This document shows positions 14,055 to 23,797 of a stretch of DNA of 52,073 nucleotides, piece after piece (position 1 is the stretch's first letter; the number at the start of each line of letters is the position of its first letter). The DNA is from an uncultured Porphyromonadaceae bacterium (GTDB lineage: Bacteria > Bacteroidota > Bacteroidia > Bacteroidales > Muribaculaceae). The stretch covers positions 1 to 52,073 of the forward strand of contig CABUPJ010000022.1 in assembly GCA_902493335.1 (NCBI GenBank), written 5' to 3'. Both the position numbers and the translations under genes were made by a program. Below the pieces are notes generated by a model. That model saw only the letters and a list, made by a program, of their open reading frames with translations. It was not told where the DNA came from and did not search any database.

Positions 14055-17048
14055 ATGAACGAAGAAGCACTCAGTCAGATGTATCTTAAAGACACTGCGT
14101 TCCAGAAACTCATGCAGCGCCGCATTTTTAACGTACTTCTGATAGCATCGCCCTATGACGCCTTCATGATGGAAGAAGACGGCCGTGTCGAAGAACAGCT
14201 CTACTTCGAGTATGTCTCGCTCAACCTCAGCTCGCCCCCGCGCGTCACACGTGTCTCGGACACCGCCGCGGCCCTCGAGATGATAAAGAGCGTCAACTTC
14301 GACATCGTCATCACCATGCCCGCCATAGACATAAACGAGACCTTCGAGGGGGCCGCGGCCATAAAGGCCCTGCGTCCCGACATACCCGTCGTCGTGCTCA
14401 CGCCTTTCTCGAAAGAGGTATCACGCCGTCTGAGCAACGCCGACCTCAGCCACGTCGACTATGTCTTCAGCTGGCTCGGCAACATGGACCTGCTGCTGGC
14501 CATAATCAAGCTTATCGAAGACAAGAAAAACGCCGACGACATCGACGAAGTCGGCGTGCAGATGCTCCTGCTGGTCGAAGACTCGGTGAGATTCTATTCG
14601 TCGATACTGCCGACGGTCTACAAGTTTCTGCTCAAGCAGTCGCTCGTCTTCTCGACCGAGGCCCTCAACGAGCACGAGCAGCGTCTCAGGATGCGCGGAC
14701 GTCCCAAAGTCATGCTCGCCCGCGACTATGAGGAAGCCGTCGAGCTCTTTGACCGCTACCGCGACCATATACTCGGCGTCATCAGCGACGTGTCGTTCAA
14801 ACGCGAGGGCGTCAAAGACAGTTCGGCCGGGCTCAGGCTCAGCGCCTACATACGCTCGCAGTCACCCTACCTGCCCATAATCATCGAATCGTCAGACGTC
14901 GAGAACGCCACACGCGTCGGCGCCTTCAACGGCGTCTTCCTCGACAAGAACTCAAAGAAACTCCCTGTCGACATGGGCGAGGCCATCATGGCCAACTTCG
15001 GCTTCGGAGACTTCATCATAAAAGACCCCGCCACCGGCGACGAGATCATGCGCATCAAAGACCTCAAAGGCATGCAGCGCCAGATCTTCGACATACCCGC
15101 CGACGCCCTCTACCGCCACGCCCAGAACAACGACATCTCGCGCTGGCTCTATTCGCGCGCCCTCTTCCCCATCGCCGAGGTCATCAAGCAGCACCGCTTC
15201 AAGTCGCTCGACGAAGCGCCCGCGGTCAAACAGCTCTTCTTTGACCTGATCGTCAAATACCGCAAGATGAAAAACCGGGGCGTCGTGGCCGTGTTCAAGA
15301 AAGACCGCTTCGACCATTACTCAAACTTCGCCCGCATCGGCGAGGGCAGCCTCGGCGGCAAAGGCCGCGGCCTGGCTTTCGTCGACTCAATAATAAAGAA
15401 AAATCCGGTCTGCGACAACTTCTCGGGCCTCACGATATCGATACCGCGCACGGTCGTGCTCTGCACCGACATCTTCGACGAGTTCATGGCATCGAACCGC
15501 CTCTACCCCATCGCCCTGAGCGACGCCTCCGACGACGAGATACTCTCGGCCTTCGTCGCGGCCCGTCTGCCTGAAAAGCTCATCGAAGACTTCTTCGCCC
15601 TCTTCGAGGTCATAGACCGTCCGCTCGCCATCAGAAGCTCAAGCCTGCTCGAAGACTCTCACTACCAGCCTTTCGCCGGCATTTATTCGACATATATGAT
15701 ACCCTGGACGGCCGACCCCTACGAGCGCCTCAAGATGTTGAGCGAATCGATCAAGGGCGTCTATGCCTCTGTCTTCTTCAAGGCCAGCAAGGCTTATATG
15801 TCGGCCACAAGCAACGTCATCGACCAGGAGAAGATGGCCGTCATCATCCAGGAAGTCGTCGGCGACTATCACGGCGACTATTACTTCCCGTCGTTCTCGG
15901 GCGTCGGACGCTCGCTAAACTACTATCCCATCGGCGAGGAAAGCATCGCCGACGGCGTCGTCGAGATGGCGGTCGGTCTCGGCAAATATATCGTCGACGG
16001 CGGCCTTAGCCTGCGTTTCTCGCCCAGATATCCCGAGCGCGTCCTGCAGACATCGACTCTCGACCTGGCCCTGCGCGACACTCAGACCACCCTCTATGCC
16101 CTCGGTCCCGACAACTCCGAGATGCGCCTGTCGTCAGACGACGGCTTCAACATCGTCAAAAAATCGGTTCAGGACTTTGCCGGCACCGGCGCCCTGCGCT
16201 ACCTCGTCTCGACATATGACCCTGCCGGCGCAATGCTCTTCGACTACGAGATGCCCGGCCGCGGGCGGCGCGTAGTCACTTTCGCCAACATTCTGCGCGA
16301 CAAAGTGCTGCCTCTCGCCCCGGCCATCGACTTCATGCTCAAGAACGGCCAGACCGAGATGCAGCGCCCCATCGAGATCGAGTTTGCCGGCATCATAAAC
16401 GCCAAACCCACCGACCAGGGCATAAAAGGCCACCTCTACTGGCTCCAGATAAGGCCCATCATCGACAAGAAGGAAATCGTCGACGACAGCATCGTCGACA
16501 TCGACAGCTCACAGCTGATACTCAGCAGCAACACCGCCCTCGGCCACGGCAACATCGACGGCGTCACTACAATAATATATGTCAGACCCGACAGCTTCAA
16601 CTCGGCCGACAACCCCGCCATCGCCCGCGAGATATCCGAGATAAACAGCCGCATGGTCAAAGAGGGCAAAGGCTATGTGCTCATCGGCCCCGGACGCTGG
16701 GGCTCGAGCGACAGCGCCCTCGGGATACCCGTGCGCTGGCCCGACATCGCCGGTGCTCGGCTCATCGTCGAGTCTTCGCTCGACAACTACCGCATCGAGC
16801 CGAGCCAGGGAACCCACTTCTTCCACAACCTCACATCGTTCGGCGTGGGCTATTTTACAATCAACCCCTTCAGCGACGATGGTTTCTATGACACGGCCTA
16901 TCTCGACTCACTCGAAGCATCCGGCGAGACGGCCCATCTGCGTATAATCGAATTTGACACACCTCTCCACATAGCCATCAACGGACGCCGCGGCGCCGGT
17001 GTCGTCTTCAAGCCGGCAGCCGACGACAGACACAAACTAAAACCATAA
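14055..17048 (+). CDS. Tandem receiver-like protein with PEP synthase-type ATP-binding domain
   Basis: The 997-residue cytoplasmic protein has two response-regulator-like domains. The first (about 24-160) ends strands in DIVITMPAID and IPVVVLTPFS. The second (about 168-310) has acidic pair E175-D176 in LLLVEDSV, a possible phosphoacceptor D245 in GVISDVSF, and a Lys in FLDKNSK. A pyruvate-phosphate-dikinase N-domain (ATP-grasp) follows: GEGSLGGKGRG at 429-439, R527 in AIRSSSLLEDSHYQPFAG, and LQIRPI near 797-802. The phosphohistidine (swivelling) and PEP-binding barrel domains of real PEP synthase are absent. Annotation as PEP synthase would be misleading; a regulator or kinase-like role is more likely. 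A coiled-coil gene begins 12 nt downstream. Confidence 0.85.
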   Translation: MNEEALSQMYLKDTAFQKLMQRRIFNVLLIASPYDAFMMEEDGRVEEQLYFEYVSLNLSSPPRVTRVSDTAAALEMIKSVNFDIVITMPAIDINETFEGAAAIKALRPDIPVVVLTPFSKEVSRRLSNADLSHVDYVFSWLGNMDLLLAIIKLIEDKKNADDIDEVGVQMLLLVEDSVRFYSSILPTVYKFLLKQSLVFSTEALNEHEQRLRMRGRPKVMLARDYEEAVELFDRYRDHILGVISDVSFKREGVKDSSAGLRLSAYIRSQSPYLPIIIESSDVENATRVGAFNGVFLDKNSKKLPVDMGEAIMANFGFGDFIIKDPATGDEIMRIKDLKGMQRQIFDIPADALYRHAQNNDISRWLYSRALFPIAEVIKQHRFKSLDEAPAVKQLFFDLIVKYRKMKNRGVVAVFKKDRFDHYSNFARIGEGSLGGKGRGLAFVDSIIKKNPVCDNFSGLTISIPRTVVLCTDIFDEFMASNRLYPIALSDASDDEILSAFVAARLPEKLIEDFFALFEVIDRPLAIRSSSLLEDSHYQPFAGIYSTYMIPWTADPYERLKMLSESIKGVYASVFFKASKAYMSATSNVIDQEKMAVIIQEVVGDYHGDYYFPSFSGVGRSLNYYPIGEESIADGVVEMAVGLGKYIVDGGLSLRFSPRYPERVLQTSTLDLALRDTQTTLYALGPDNSEMRLSSDDGFNIVKKSVQDFAGTGALRYLVSTYDPAGAMLFDYEMPGRGRRVVTFANILRDKVLPLAPAIDFMLKNGQTEMQRPIEIEFAGIINAKPTDQGIKGHLYWLQIRPIIDKKEIVDDSIVDIDSSQLILSSNTALGHGNIDGVTTIIYVRPDSFNSADNPAIAREISEINSRMVKEGKGYVLIGPGRWGSSDSALGIPVRWPDIAGARLIVESSLDNYRIEPSQGTHFFHNLTSFGVGYFTINPFSDDGFYDTAYLDSLEASGETAHLRIIEFDTPLHIAINGRRGAGVVFKPAADDRHKLKP

Positions 17049-17060
17049 AACACAACGACA

Positions 17061-18386
17061 ATGGCATTCATCCAAAAACTGAGACATTATTTAGGCTTTG
17101 ACGACGAAAACGACGAAATCTTCGCCGACAGCGACGAAGACAGCGCCGCCGGGACTGCCTCCGCGACAGCGTCAGACACCGGCCACACCGAAGGCTACGC
17201 TCCGCGGAATGATGAAAATCTCACCACCGACATCTTCACCGCCGTCGTCAATCTCTTCAACGAGTCTCTGCCGCCATTTCTCAAAGAAACCGTCGACACC
17301 GACGCCCAGAAACGATATATCTACGACAGCCTCGACAGTTCGCTGAAGCAGCGCCTCGCCGAAGCCGAGAGTCAGGCCGCCCGCCGTGCCGAAACCCGTT
17401 TCAGCTCAGAGCACACGACGCTACGCAACGAAATCGACACACTCAAGACCAAAAGCCACGACCTCGAGCAGAAAAACGCCGACATACGCCAGCAGCAGCT
17501 GAGCGCCGACCGCCAGAAACGCGCCCTCTCCGACCGAGTCCACGATCTCGAGTCTCAGATAGCCGCCCTCGAAGCCGAGCGCGAACAGTATGACCTCGAA
17601 AACAAGAGCCTGCTCAACAAAATCAAGGCCGCCGGAGTCGTCGAGAACGACACAGAACGCCTGCGCGCCGAAGTCGACAGCCTGCGCCGACAGCTCAAAG
17701 AAGGCTCCGCTGACACCGCCGGTCTCGAAAAGCTGACAGCCGAAAACGCCGCCCTGACCGAAGCTCTCGACACCCTCAAAGCCAAACAGGACATCGCCGA
17801 CGCAATGGTCGACGACATGCGCAAGAAAACGGCCGACCTGCGCAAAGAGCTCGAAGAAAAAGAACAGCTTCTCGCCGCAGCGAACAAAAAAGCCGACGAA
17901 GCCGAGCAACTGCGCGCCGAATTCACTGCCGTCGAACAGCAGATGTCACTCATCGAGGAAGTCATCGCCAAACGCGACAAAAAAATCGAATCACAGAAAC
18001 AGAGCATCGCGGCCCTCGAGACCGAGGCCGCATCACTGCGCGACACCATAGCGCGCAATCTCGCCCTGCAGGCCGAGATTGAAGACAGTCTGCGCCGCCG
18101 CATCGCCGAACTCGAAGCCTCGCCGACGACCCCGGTCGTCCTCGGCGACATCGACAGCGGGTCAGATGAACTCAGCGCCGCCGACGACCTCGTCTCGCCG
18201 AAAATTTCAGACACCGACCTGATCGAGATTGAAGAGAGCTTCAGCCTCGGTCCGGTCATCGAAACCACCGACACCACCCGCGTCGTCGCCGCCAGAACGG
18301 CCCGCGAGAGCGAGAGCGACGAAACACGCAACTCTCGCCGTCGCCGCCACGATAACGACAATGACGCGCAGATGTCACTATTCTAA
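17061..18386 (+). CDS. Coiled-coil protein coupled to the PEP-synthase-like gene
   Basis: The 441-residue protein has an acidic disordered N-terminus (residues 12-40), a small folded segment (TDIFTAVVNLFNESLPPFLKETV, about 55-77), and a long coiled coil from about 95 to 355 with heptad patterns. The tail is acidic and disordered and ends in a basic RRRRHDNDND patch. There is no signal peptide or membrane helix. It lies 12 nt after the tandem-receiver gene and 19 nt before the peptidase gene. It may be a scaffold or partner for its upstream neighbour; I do not recognise a named family. Confidence 0.75.
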   Translation: MAFIQKLRHYLGFDDENDEIFADSDEDSAAGTASATASDTGHTEGYAPRNDENLTTDIFTAVVNLFNESLPPFLKETVDTDAQKRYIYDSLDSSLKQRLAEAESQAARRAETRFSSEHTTLRNEIDTLKTKSHDLEQKNADIRQQQLSADRQKRALSDRVHDLESQIAALEAEREQYDLENKSLLNKIKAAGVVENDTERLRAEVDSLRRQLKEGSADTAGLEKLTAENAALTEALDTLKAKQDIADAMVDDMRKKTADLRKELEEKEQLLAAANKKADEAEQLRAEFTAVEQQMSLIEEVIAKRDKKIESQKQSIAALETEAASLRDTIARNLALQAEIEDSLRRRIAELEASPTTPVVLGDIDSGSDELSAADDLVSPKISDTDLIEIEESFSLGPVIETTDTTRVVAARTARESESDETRNSRRRRHDNDNDAQMSLF

Positions 18387-18405
18387 CCACAAAAAATATC
18401 TTCCT

Positions 18406-20601
18406 ATGACAAAAAAGACAATCGCCATATTTCTTGCGACTCTCGCCGGCGTCACCGCCGCCTCAGCCAAAAATCCCGTCGTCGACGACATTGCGCCCTA
18501 TGTCTATCCGGCCAACCGTCCGGCGGCGCCCGCCAACTTCGTCTTCATGCCCGACGGAGCAAGCTATCTCGTCGTCTCGCCCGACCGCCGCGGCATCGAC
18601 CGCTTCGACACCGCGTCAGGCAAACTTATCGAAAAATACTTCGACGTCACGACGACGCGCGAGAACTCTATCGAGGGTATCTCAGGCTTTGTCCTGAGCC
18701 CCGATGCGTCAAAGATTCTTGTCTATAACAACGACACGCCGGTCTACCGCCGCTCGTTCACTGCCGAGTATTATATCTACGAAGTCAAATCGCGGATACT
18801 CAGCCCGCTGTCTCAGAACCACAAACGCCAGCGCTCGCCGCTGTTCTCGCCCGACTCGCGAATGGTGGCCTTTGTCAGCGACAACGACATCCATATCAAG
18901 AAAATTGACTATAAAAGCGAAGTCGCCGTCACCACCGACGGCAAGATAAACTCTATCATCAACGGTGTCAGCGACTGGACGTATGAAGAAGAGTTCACCA
19001 CCACCTGCTCGATGGCCTGGGCGCCCGATAATTCGACACTCTGCTACATAAAATATAACGAGACCGACGTCCCGGCCTATACGATGCCCGTTTACTGGTC
19101 GGCATGTGACAACAACACCGAAGCCGAACTCTACCCGGGCTCTTATACATATAAATATCCCGTCGCCGGCGAGCCCAACTCGCGCGTGTCGCTCCACAGC
19201 TACAGCGTCGACAACCGCAAGACGACCGACATCACCCTGTCTGACAAAGCCATCGAGTATATCCCGCGCATAGCCTATGCTCCCGGCTCGTCACTGCTGA
19301 TTGTCGCCACCCTCAACCGCGACCAGAACCGTCTCGAAATCTATAGCGTCAACCCCAGATCGACAGTCGTCAAATCGCTTTACGTCGAAGACTCGAAGGC
19401 ATGGATAGCCCCCGAGACCTACGAAGACATCGTTCTCGAAGCCGACGGCTTTGTCATCAACTCGTCGAAGAGCGGTTACAGCTGCCTTTACCGCTACAGC
19501 TACGCCGGAGCCGAGCTAAACCGCATCAGCGCAGGCGACGCCGACATAACCGCCTATTACGGCAGCGACGCCCTCGGCAACCGCTACTATCAGGCCGCGC
19601 TGCCCACCCCGCTCGACCGCACCGTATGCCGTCTCGACCGCAAAGGCGTCGTCACGACCATCTCGAAAGACAAAGGCTGGTCGACAGCCGTCTTCGCCCC
19701 CGGCTGTGACAAGGCTGTCATGTGTCACAGCGACATCACGACACCGCCGGTCTACACCCTCGTCGCCAGCAACGGCAAGACGATACGCACAGTCGAAGAC
19801 AATGCCGCCTATCGCGCCGCCATTCCAAATAATCTGCCTGTCAAAGAATTTTTCACCTTCGACTCTGACGGTGTGACGCTCAACGGCTATATGATCAGAC
19901 CCGTCGGCGCCTCGTCGGCCAAAGTGCCCGTCGTCATGAGCCAGTACAGCGGCCCGGGCTCGCAGAGCGTCGTCAACCGCTGGAGTCTCGACTGGGACTA
20001 CTACTTCGCCGAACACGGCTATGCCGTCATCTGCGTCGACGGACGCGGCACAGGCGGACGCGGACGCGCCTTCAGCGACATCGTCTACAAACAGCTCGGC
20101 CACTACGAGACCATCGACCAGATCAACGCCGCCCGCTATGCAGCCACCCTGCCTTTTGTCGACCCGTCGCGCATCGCTGTCTACGGATGGAGCTACGGAG
20201 GCTACGAAGCCCTGATGTGTGCCACCGCCGACAACTCGCCCTATGCCGCCGCCGTCGCCATCGCTCCCGTCACCGACTGGCGCTTCTACGACACGGTCTA
20301 CGCCGAGAGATACATGCTCACGCCACAGCAGAACTTCGACGGCTATGCCAAAAGCGCGCCACTGCGCCGCGCCGCATCGCTCGCCTGCCCGCTGCTGATA
20401 ATGTCGGGAACGGCCGACGACAACGTCCATATATCTAACACATATAACTTCGTCTCGAAACTGCAGCTCAACGGCGGCATCTGCGACATGTTTATCTTCC
20501 CCGGCATGAACCACTCGATTTACGGCTGCAACTCGCGTGCCGTCGTCTACGCCAAAATGCTCGACTTCCTTAATAAAAATATGGTAGCCGGACGACGTTG
20601 A
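18406..20601 (+). CDS. Dipeptidyl peptidase IV-type serine peptidase (S9B)
   Basis: The ATG at 18406 gives a signal peptide (MTKKTIAIFLATLAGVTAASA), so a longer in-frame start is rejected. The protein has 731 residues, normal for DPP IV. A beta-propeller comes first and includes DWTYEEEF at 190-197, whose Glu pair (E194-E196 region) binds the substrate N-terminus in DPP IV. The alpha/beta-hydrolase domain has S596 in GWSYGGYE, D671/D672 in SGTADDNVH and H703 in GMNHSIYG, a complete triad. Such enzymes release X-Pro dipeptides in the periplasm, and gut Bacteroidales enzymes cleave incretin-like peptides. It ends an operon of three. Confidence 0.95.
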   Translation: MTKKTIAIFLATLAGVTAASAKNPVVDDIAPYVYPANRPAAPANFVFMPDGASYLVVSPDRRGIDRFDTASGKLIEKYFDVTTTRENSIEGISGFVLSPDASKILVYNNDTPVYRRSFTAEYYIYEVKSRILSPLSQNHKRQRSPLFSPDSRMVAFVSDNDIHIKKIDYKSEVAVTTDGKINSIINGVSDWTYEEEFTTTCSMAWAPDNSTLCYIKYNETDVPAYTMPVYWSACDNNTEAELYPGSYTYKYPVAGEPNSRVSLHSYSVDNRKTTDITLSDKAIEYIPRIAYAPGSSLLIVATLNRDQNRLEIYSVNPRSTVVKSLYVEDSKAWIAPETYEDIVLEADGFVINSSKSGYSCLYRYSYAGAELNRISAGDADITAYYGSDALGNRYYQAALPTPLDRTVCRLDRKGVVTTISKDKGWSTAVFAPGCDKAVMCHSDITTPPVYTLVASNGKTIRTVEDNAAYRAAIPNNLPVKEFFTFDSDGVTLNGYMIRPVGASSAKVPVVMSQYSGPGSQSVVNRWSLDWDYYFAEHGYAVICVDGRGTGGRGRAFSDIVYKQLGHYETIDQINAARYAATLPFVDPSRIAVYGWSYGGYEALMCATADNSPYAAAVAIAPVTDWRFYDTVYAERYMLTPQQNFDGYAKSAPLRRAASLACPLLIMSGTADDNVHISNTYNFVSKLQLNGGICDMFIFPGMNHSIYGCNSRAVVYAKMLDFLNKNMVAGRR

Positions 20602-20612
20602 CATTATTTTTG

Positions 20613-20620
20613 TATCTTTG
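20613..20620 (+). promoter_or_regulatory. Promoter -7 box before the 434-aa membrane protein gene
   Basis: TATCTTTG lies 20 nt upstream of the ATG at 20641 and matches TAnnTTTG; it probably drives this gene together with miaA and the next gene. Confidence 0.65.
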
Positions 20621-20640
20621 CAAATACAAATAACGATAAA

Positions 20641-21945
20641 ATGTCTCAAAACCATATAATTTCAATCGCGACAATCTTCAACATGTGGCTCAAGTGGATT
20701 CTGGCCTCTGGAGCCATGGCTCTTGTCGTGATACTGTCACTGATTATCCCCAAGATATGGCTGCCGTTCATCGTCTACGGCATATCATACGGTCTTGTGC
20801 TGACGCTCAGAGCCGACAATGCCCGCAAGGCTCTGAAGGCATGCGGCCTTGTCGTCAAACTGGCGTCTGAAGTGCTTTTCTGGACCGCCACTGTCATGCT
20901 GGCCATCAATCTCATGGCAGCCGAATGGTTCTTCGGCAACATGCTTGAAGACCCTATCTTCAACCCGACGCAGCCTTATATCACGTCGCTGATACTGTTC
21001 CCTGTCGTCATCGCCATGGGTGCATATGCCCTGTTCGCGGGCCAGAATCTCACATACTGCCGCAACTGCCGCCGGGCACACGGCTACTACAGCGGCGACG
21101 GACTTGTAGCGACTCTGTTTTACCACGAATCAAAATTCCAGATCAGACTTCTGGTGGCCGGTGCCGTTCTGATTTCAGTAATCACGTGGACCTACTATCT
21201 CGTCAGATATGTCAACATAAACTTCAACTCTGCCGATATCTTCATATTCCACGGCCTGCCGGTCATTTTCTTCATTCTCGGCGCAGTCTACATGTCGGCC
21301 CGCTACCGGTCGATAGCAGCCTCGTTCGGCCGCATCGGTGTCGTCGACAAACAGTCGGCATCGCTGACACGAGTGCGGTTTCTTGTCCTCAGCGGCGACC
21401 ATGTCTATCTGCGTTCTGACAGCAACGGTCTTTTCGACACACCCGCCACAGAGACCGTCAGCCGCACCGAAAAACTGAGCGACGAGCAGGCCCGCAGATA
21501 TTTTGCCGAACTGTCGGGACTCGACGACTTCGAGCTGAAATACATCTACTCAAACGACGGTTTTGCCGGCGGCTCAAACATAATCCACTATGCCGCTTTC
21601 ATCCCCGACAACAACATCGGACGCCTCGCTCCCGCCGACCCAATGACACTCGACGGACTCGACCGCCTGATAAAAGCCTCGATGATTTCGCCGCTTCTCG
21701 CCAACGAGATCTACCGCATATACACCGTCACCATGGCATGGAAGACCTACGACCGCGAGGGACGCCGTCTATACCCGATACGCCACTATCGCCCGACCTT
21801 CCGCCTGCGCGACCTGCGCGAATGGGCCGTCGACTACAACGACCTCCACTGGCTCAACATCGCCACAAACAACCAGGACTGCGCCTTCTACCGCCTGCGT
21901 CGCCTGTGGCGCCGTCTGTTCTCTTCACTGCGACGCACATCATGA
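20641..21945 (+). CDS. Membrane protein with CxxC site and soluble C-terminal domain
   Basis: The 434-residue protein has five or six predicted helices in the first 220 residues: two near 15-60, one at about 75-100, one at about 112-138, then two at about 175-195 and 208-222. A loop holds TYCRNCRRAHGYYSGDG, a possible half zinc ribbon. The C-terminal 200 residues are soluble (RFLVLSGDHVYLRSDSNGLF, FELKYIYSNDGF, HYAAFIPDNN) and arginine-rich at the end. No family is recognised. Its stop overlaps the miaA start (ATGA), showing translational coupling. Confidence 0.75.
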   Translation: MSQNHIISIATIFNMWLKWILASGAMALVVILSLIIPKIWLPFIVYGISYGLVLTLRADNARKALKACGLVVKLASEVLFWTATVMLAINLMAAEWFFGNMLEDPIFNPTQPYITSLILFPVVIAMGAYALFAGQNLTYCRNCRRAHGYYSGDGLVATLFYHESKFQIRLLVAGAVLISVITWTYYLVRYVNINFNSADIFIFHGLPVIFFILGAVYMSARYRSIAASFGRIGVVDKQSASLTRVRFLVLSGDHVYLRSDSNGLFDTPATETVSRTEKLSDEQARRYFAELSGLDDFELKYIYSNDGFAGGSNIIHYAAFIPDNNIGRLAPADPMTLDGLDRLIKASMISPLLANEIYRIYTVTMAWKTYDREGRRLYPIRHYRPTFRLRDLREWAVDYNDLHWLNIATNNQDCAFYRLRRLWRRLFSSLRRTS

Positions 21946-22856
21946 ACGGATACGCCGGACCACGCATAACTGCCATCGTCGGCCCTACAGCATCGGGCAA
22001 GACCGGCCGCGCCATCGCCCTCGCACGTCTTGTCGGCGGAGAGATTGTCAGCGCCGACTCGCGCCAGGTCTACCGCGGCATGGACATCGGCACCGGCAAA
22101 GACATCTCTGAATACGGCGAGATACCCTGCCACTTAATCGACGTCGCCGACCCCGGCTCAGGCTATAACCTATGCCATTTTCTGCGCGACAGCCGCGCCG
22201 CCATCGACGGCATCGTCGAACGCGGCCATGTACCGGTCATCTGCGGCGGCTCGGGACTTTACGTCGAATCGCTTCTCGGCGGCATCGTCATGTCGGCTGT
22301 GCCACGCAACGAAAGCCTGCGCGCAGAGCTTGCCGACACTCCCCTCGAACGCCTCGCCGACATGCTCGCGACGATGAAGCGTCTACACAACCACACCGAC
22401 ATCACCGACCGCGAACGTGCTCTCCGCGCCATCGAGATCGCCCGCTGGCAGCAGGAAAATCCGACACCCGACCCCGTCGCCTTGCCGGCCACAATCGTGG
22501 GCGTCGACATCAGCCGTGACCGCCGCCGCGAAAACATCGCCCTGCGTCTGCACCGTCGCCTCGACGAAGGCATGGTCGACGAAGTCAAGACGCTGCTCGA
22601 CAGCGGTATTCCGGCCGAAACCCTCATAGGCTACGGTCTCGAATACCGGTTTATCACAAACTACCTCCTCGGCGTGCACACCTACGACGAGATGGTCTCA
22701 TTGCTCGAAATCGCCATCTGCCAGTTTGCCAAACGACAGATGACATGGTTCCGAGGCATGGAACGCCGCGGCTTCACCATCAACTGGCTGTCATCAGAGT
22801 TGCCCGTCGACGAGTTCGCCGCCCGGGCGAAAGAACTCACCGGGCAAGGATTATGA
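21942..22856 (+). CDS. miaA: tRNA dimethylallyltransferase
   Basis: The start at 21942 overlaps the previous stop as ATGA and gives 304 residues, normal for MiaA. The P-loop is GPTASGKT (residues 14-21), followed by GEIVSADSRQVYRGMDIGTGK, the DMAPP/tRNA-binding core, then HLIDVADPGSGYN, VPVICGGSGLYVESLLGG and the C-terminal RQMTWFRGM. MiaA adds a dimethylallyl group to A37 of tRNAs reading UNN codons. Many Bacteroidetes carry two MiaA paralogues; this could be either. The next gene overlaps its stop in the same ATGA way. Confidence 0.95.
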   Translation: MNGYAGPRITAIVGPTASGKTGRAIALARLVGGEIVSADSRQVYRGMDIGTGKDISEYGEIPCHLIDVADPGSGYNLCHFLRDSRAAIDGIVERGHVPVICGGSGLYVESLLGGIVMSAVPRNESLRAELADTPLERLADMLATMKRLHNHTDITDRERALRAIEIARWQQENPTPDPVALPATIVGVDISRDRRRENIALRLHRRLDEGMVDEVKTLLDSGIPAETLIGYGLEYRFITNYLLGVHTYDEMVSLLEIAICQFAKRQMTWFRGMERRGFTINWLSSELPVDEFAARAKELTGQGL

Positions 22857-23797
22857 AACCGACAGCCCGATACCTCTTCCTCCTCGCCGTCTGTGCACCG
22901 GCCGCAGCAGGCGCCGTGTCGCCTCACGGCATCATATGTCTCGACACCATTGCCACACCCGTCGGCTCGGCCGACATCCATCTGCGCGTCGACACACGCG
23001 CCCGCGCCGCCTCATGGGGGCTGGTCTATAACGTCACCAGTGACAGCTATGACTTCGTCATCGTCAATAACGGCGAAAACCGCTTCGACACCGATATCAC
23101 CGCTCCCGTCTCTGTCTTGTCAGGCCACCATGACGCCGGGGGCGACACCATTATACGCCGCGACCGTATCGAAGGCACTGCCGACGGCTCAGACAGCCGC
23201 TGGTCTGTGATATTGCGCTGCACGGCCGACAGTTCCACCGTTTCAATCGGCCAGAAAACGTCGCTCACCGCCTTCACGGTCGGTGTCGACCGCACAAACG
23301 GCGTCTTCGGCATGATTTCCGACAACAAAGTGAAAATCCTGCGTCACACTATCGAATCTACGGTCGCCTCAGCCATTTCACACGCCTCGTTTGACAACGT
23401 CGACGCACTCAACGATTATATCGCCGGCTCGACCGACCCCTATGAACGCATCTGGAATTATCTCGACCGCGACACCGACCACCGCCTCTTCACACTCGGC
23501 GGCAATTACACACTCGCGACAGTCTCCGACGGCAAAGGCGGCTATGACATTGTCTATCTCGGGGGCGCACGTGTCAAGAACAAAAACTGGCAGCCGCTGA
23601 TGATAAAAGGCCGTCTGAAAGCGACGCCATTTATCGGTCACTTCGACCTCGTATGGCTTGATGCCACAGGCTGCCCTGCTCCAGGAGAAACCAACGCCAC
23701 CATCGAAAACGACATGTCGATACTGCGGCTCAACTTCCCATCCCACAACTCCCAGGTGCGTTTCGCCGCCTCACCCCGCAAATCACTGCATCAATAG
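22853..23797 (+). CDS. Secreted protein of unknown function
   Basis: The ATG at 22853 overlaps the miaA stop and begins a Sec signal peptide (MKPTARYLFLLAVCAPAAAG). The mature protein, about 290 residues, is beta-rich with VDTRARAASWGLVYNV, YDIVYLGGARVKNKNWQPLMIKG and HFDLVWLDATG segments, and no family is recognised. Its last 15 nt overlap the convergent hipA gene. The end (RFAASPRKSLHQ) falls at the boundary of an AT-rich acquired locus, so the original C-terminus may have been trimmed or replaced. Confidence 0.75.
   Translation: MKPTARYLFLLAVCAPAAAGAVSPHGIICLDTIATPVGSADIHLRVDTRARAASWGLVYNVTSDSYDFVIVNNGENRFDTDITAPVSVLSGHHDAGGDTIIRRDRIEGTADGSDSRWSVILRCTADSSTVSIGQKTSLTAFTVGVDRTNGVFGMISDNKVKILRHTIESTVASAISHASFDNVDALNDYIAGSTDPYERIWNYLDRDTDHRLFTLGGNYTLATVSDGKGGYDIVYLGGARVKNKNWQPLMIKGRLKATPFIGHFDLVWLDATGCPAPGETNATIENDMSILRLNFPSHNSQVRFAASPRKSLHQ

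Noticed and set aside
14055..17048. True phosphoenolpyruvate synthase
   Set aside because: The phosphohistidine and PEP-binding barrel domains are missing.
18229..18405. Extended N-terminus for the DPP IV-type peptidase
   Set aside because: It lies inside the coiled-coil gene in another frame and would bury the clear signal peptide starting at 18406.
19516..20655. 379-aa open frame opposite the DPP IV gene
   Set aside because: Antisense shadow; the plus-strand peptidase has a full catalytic triad.
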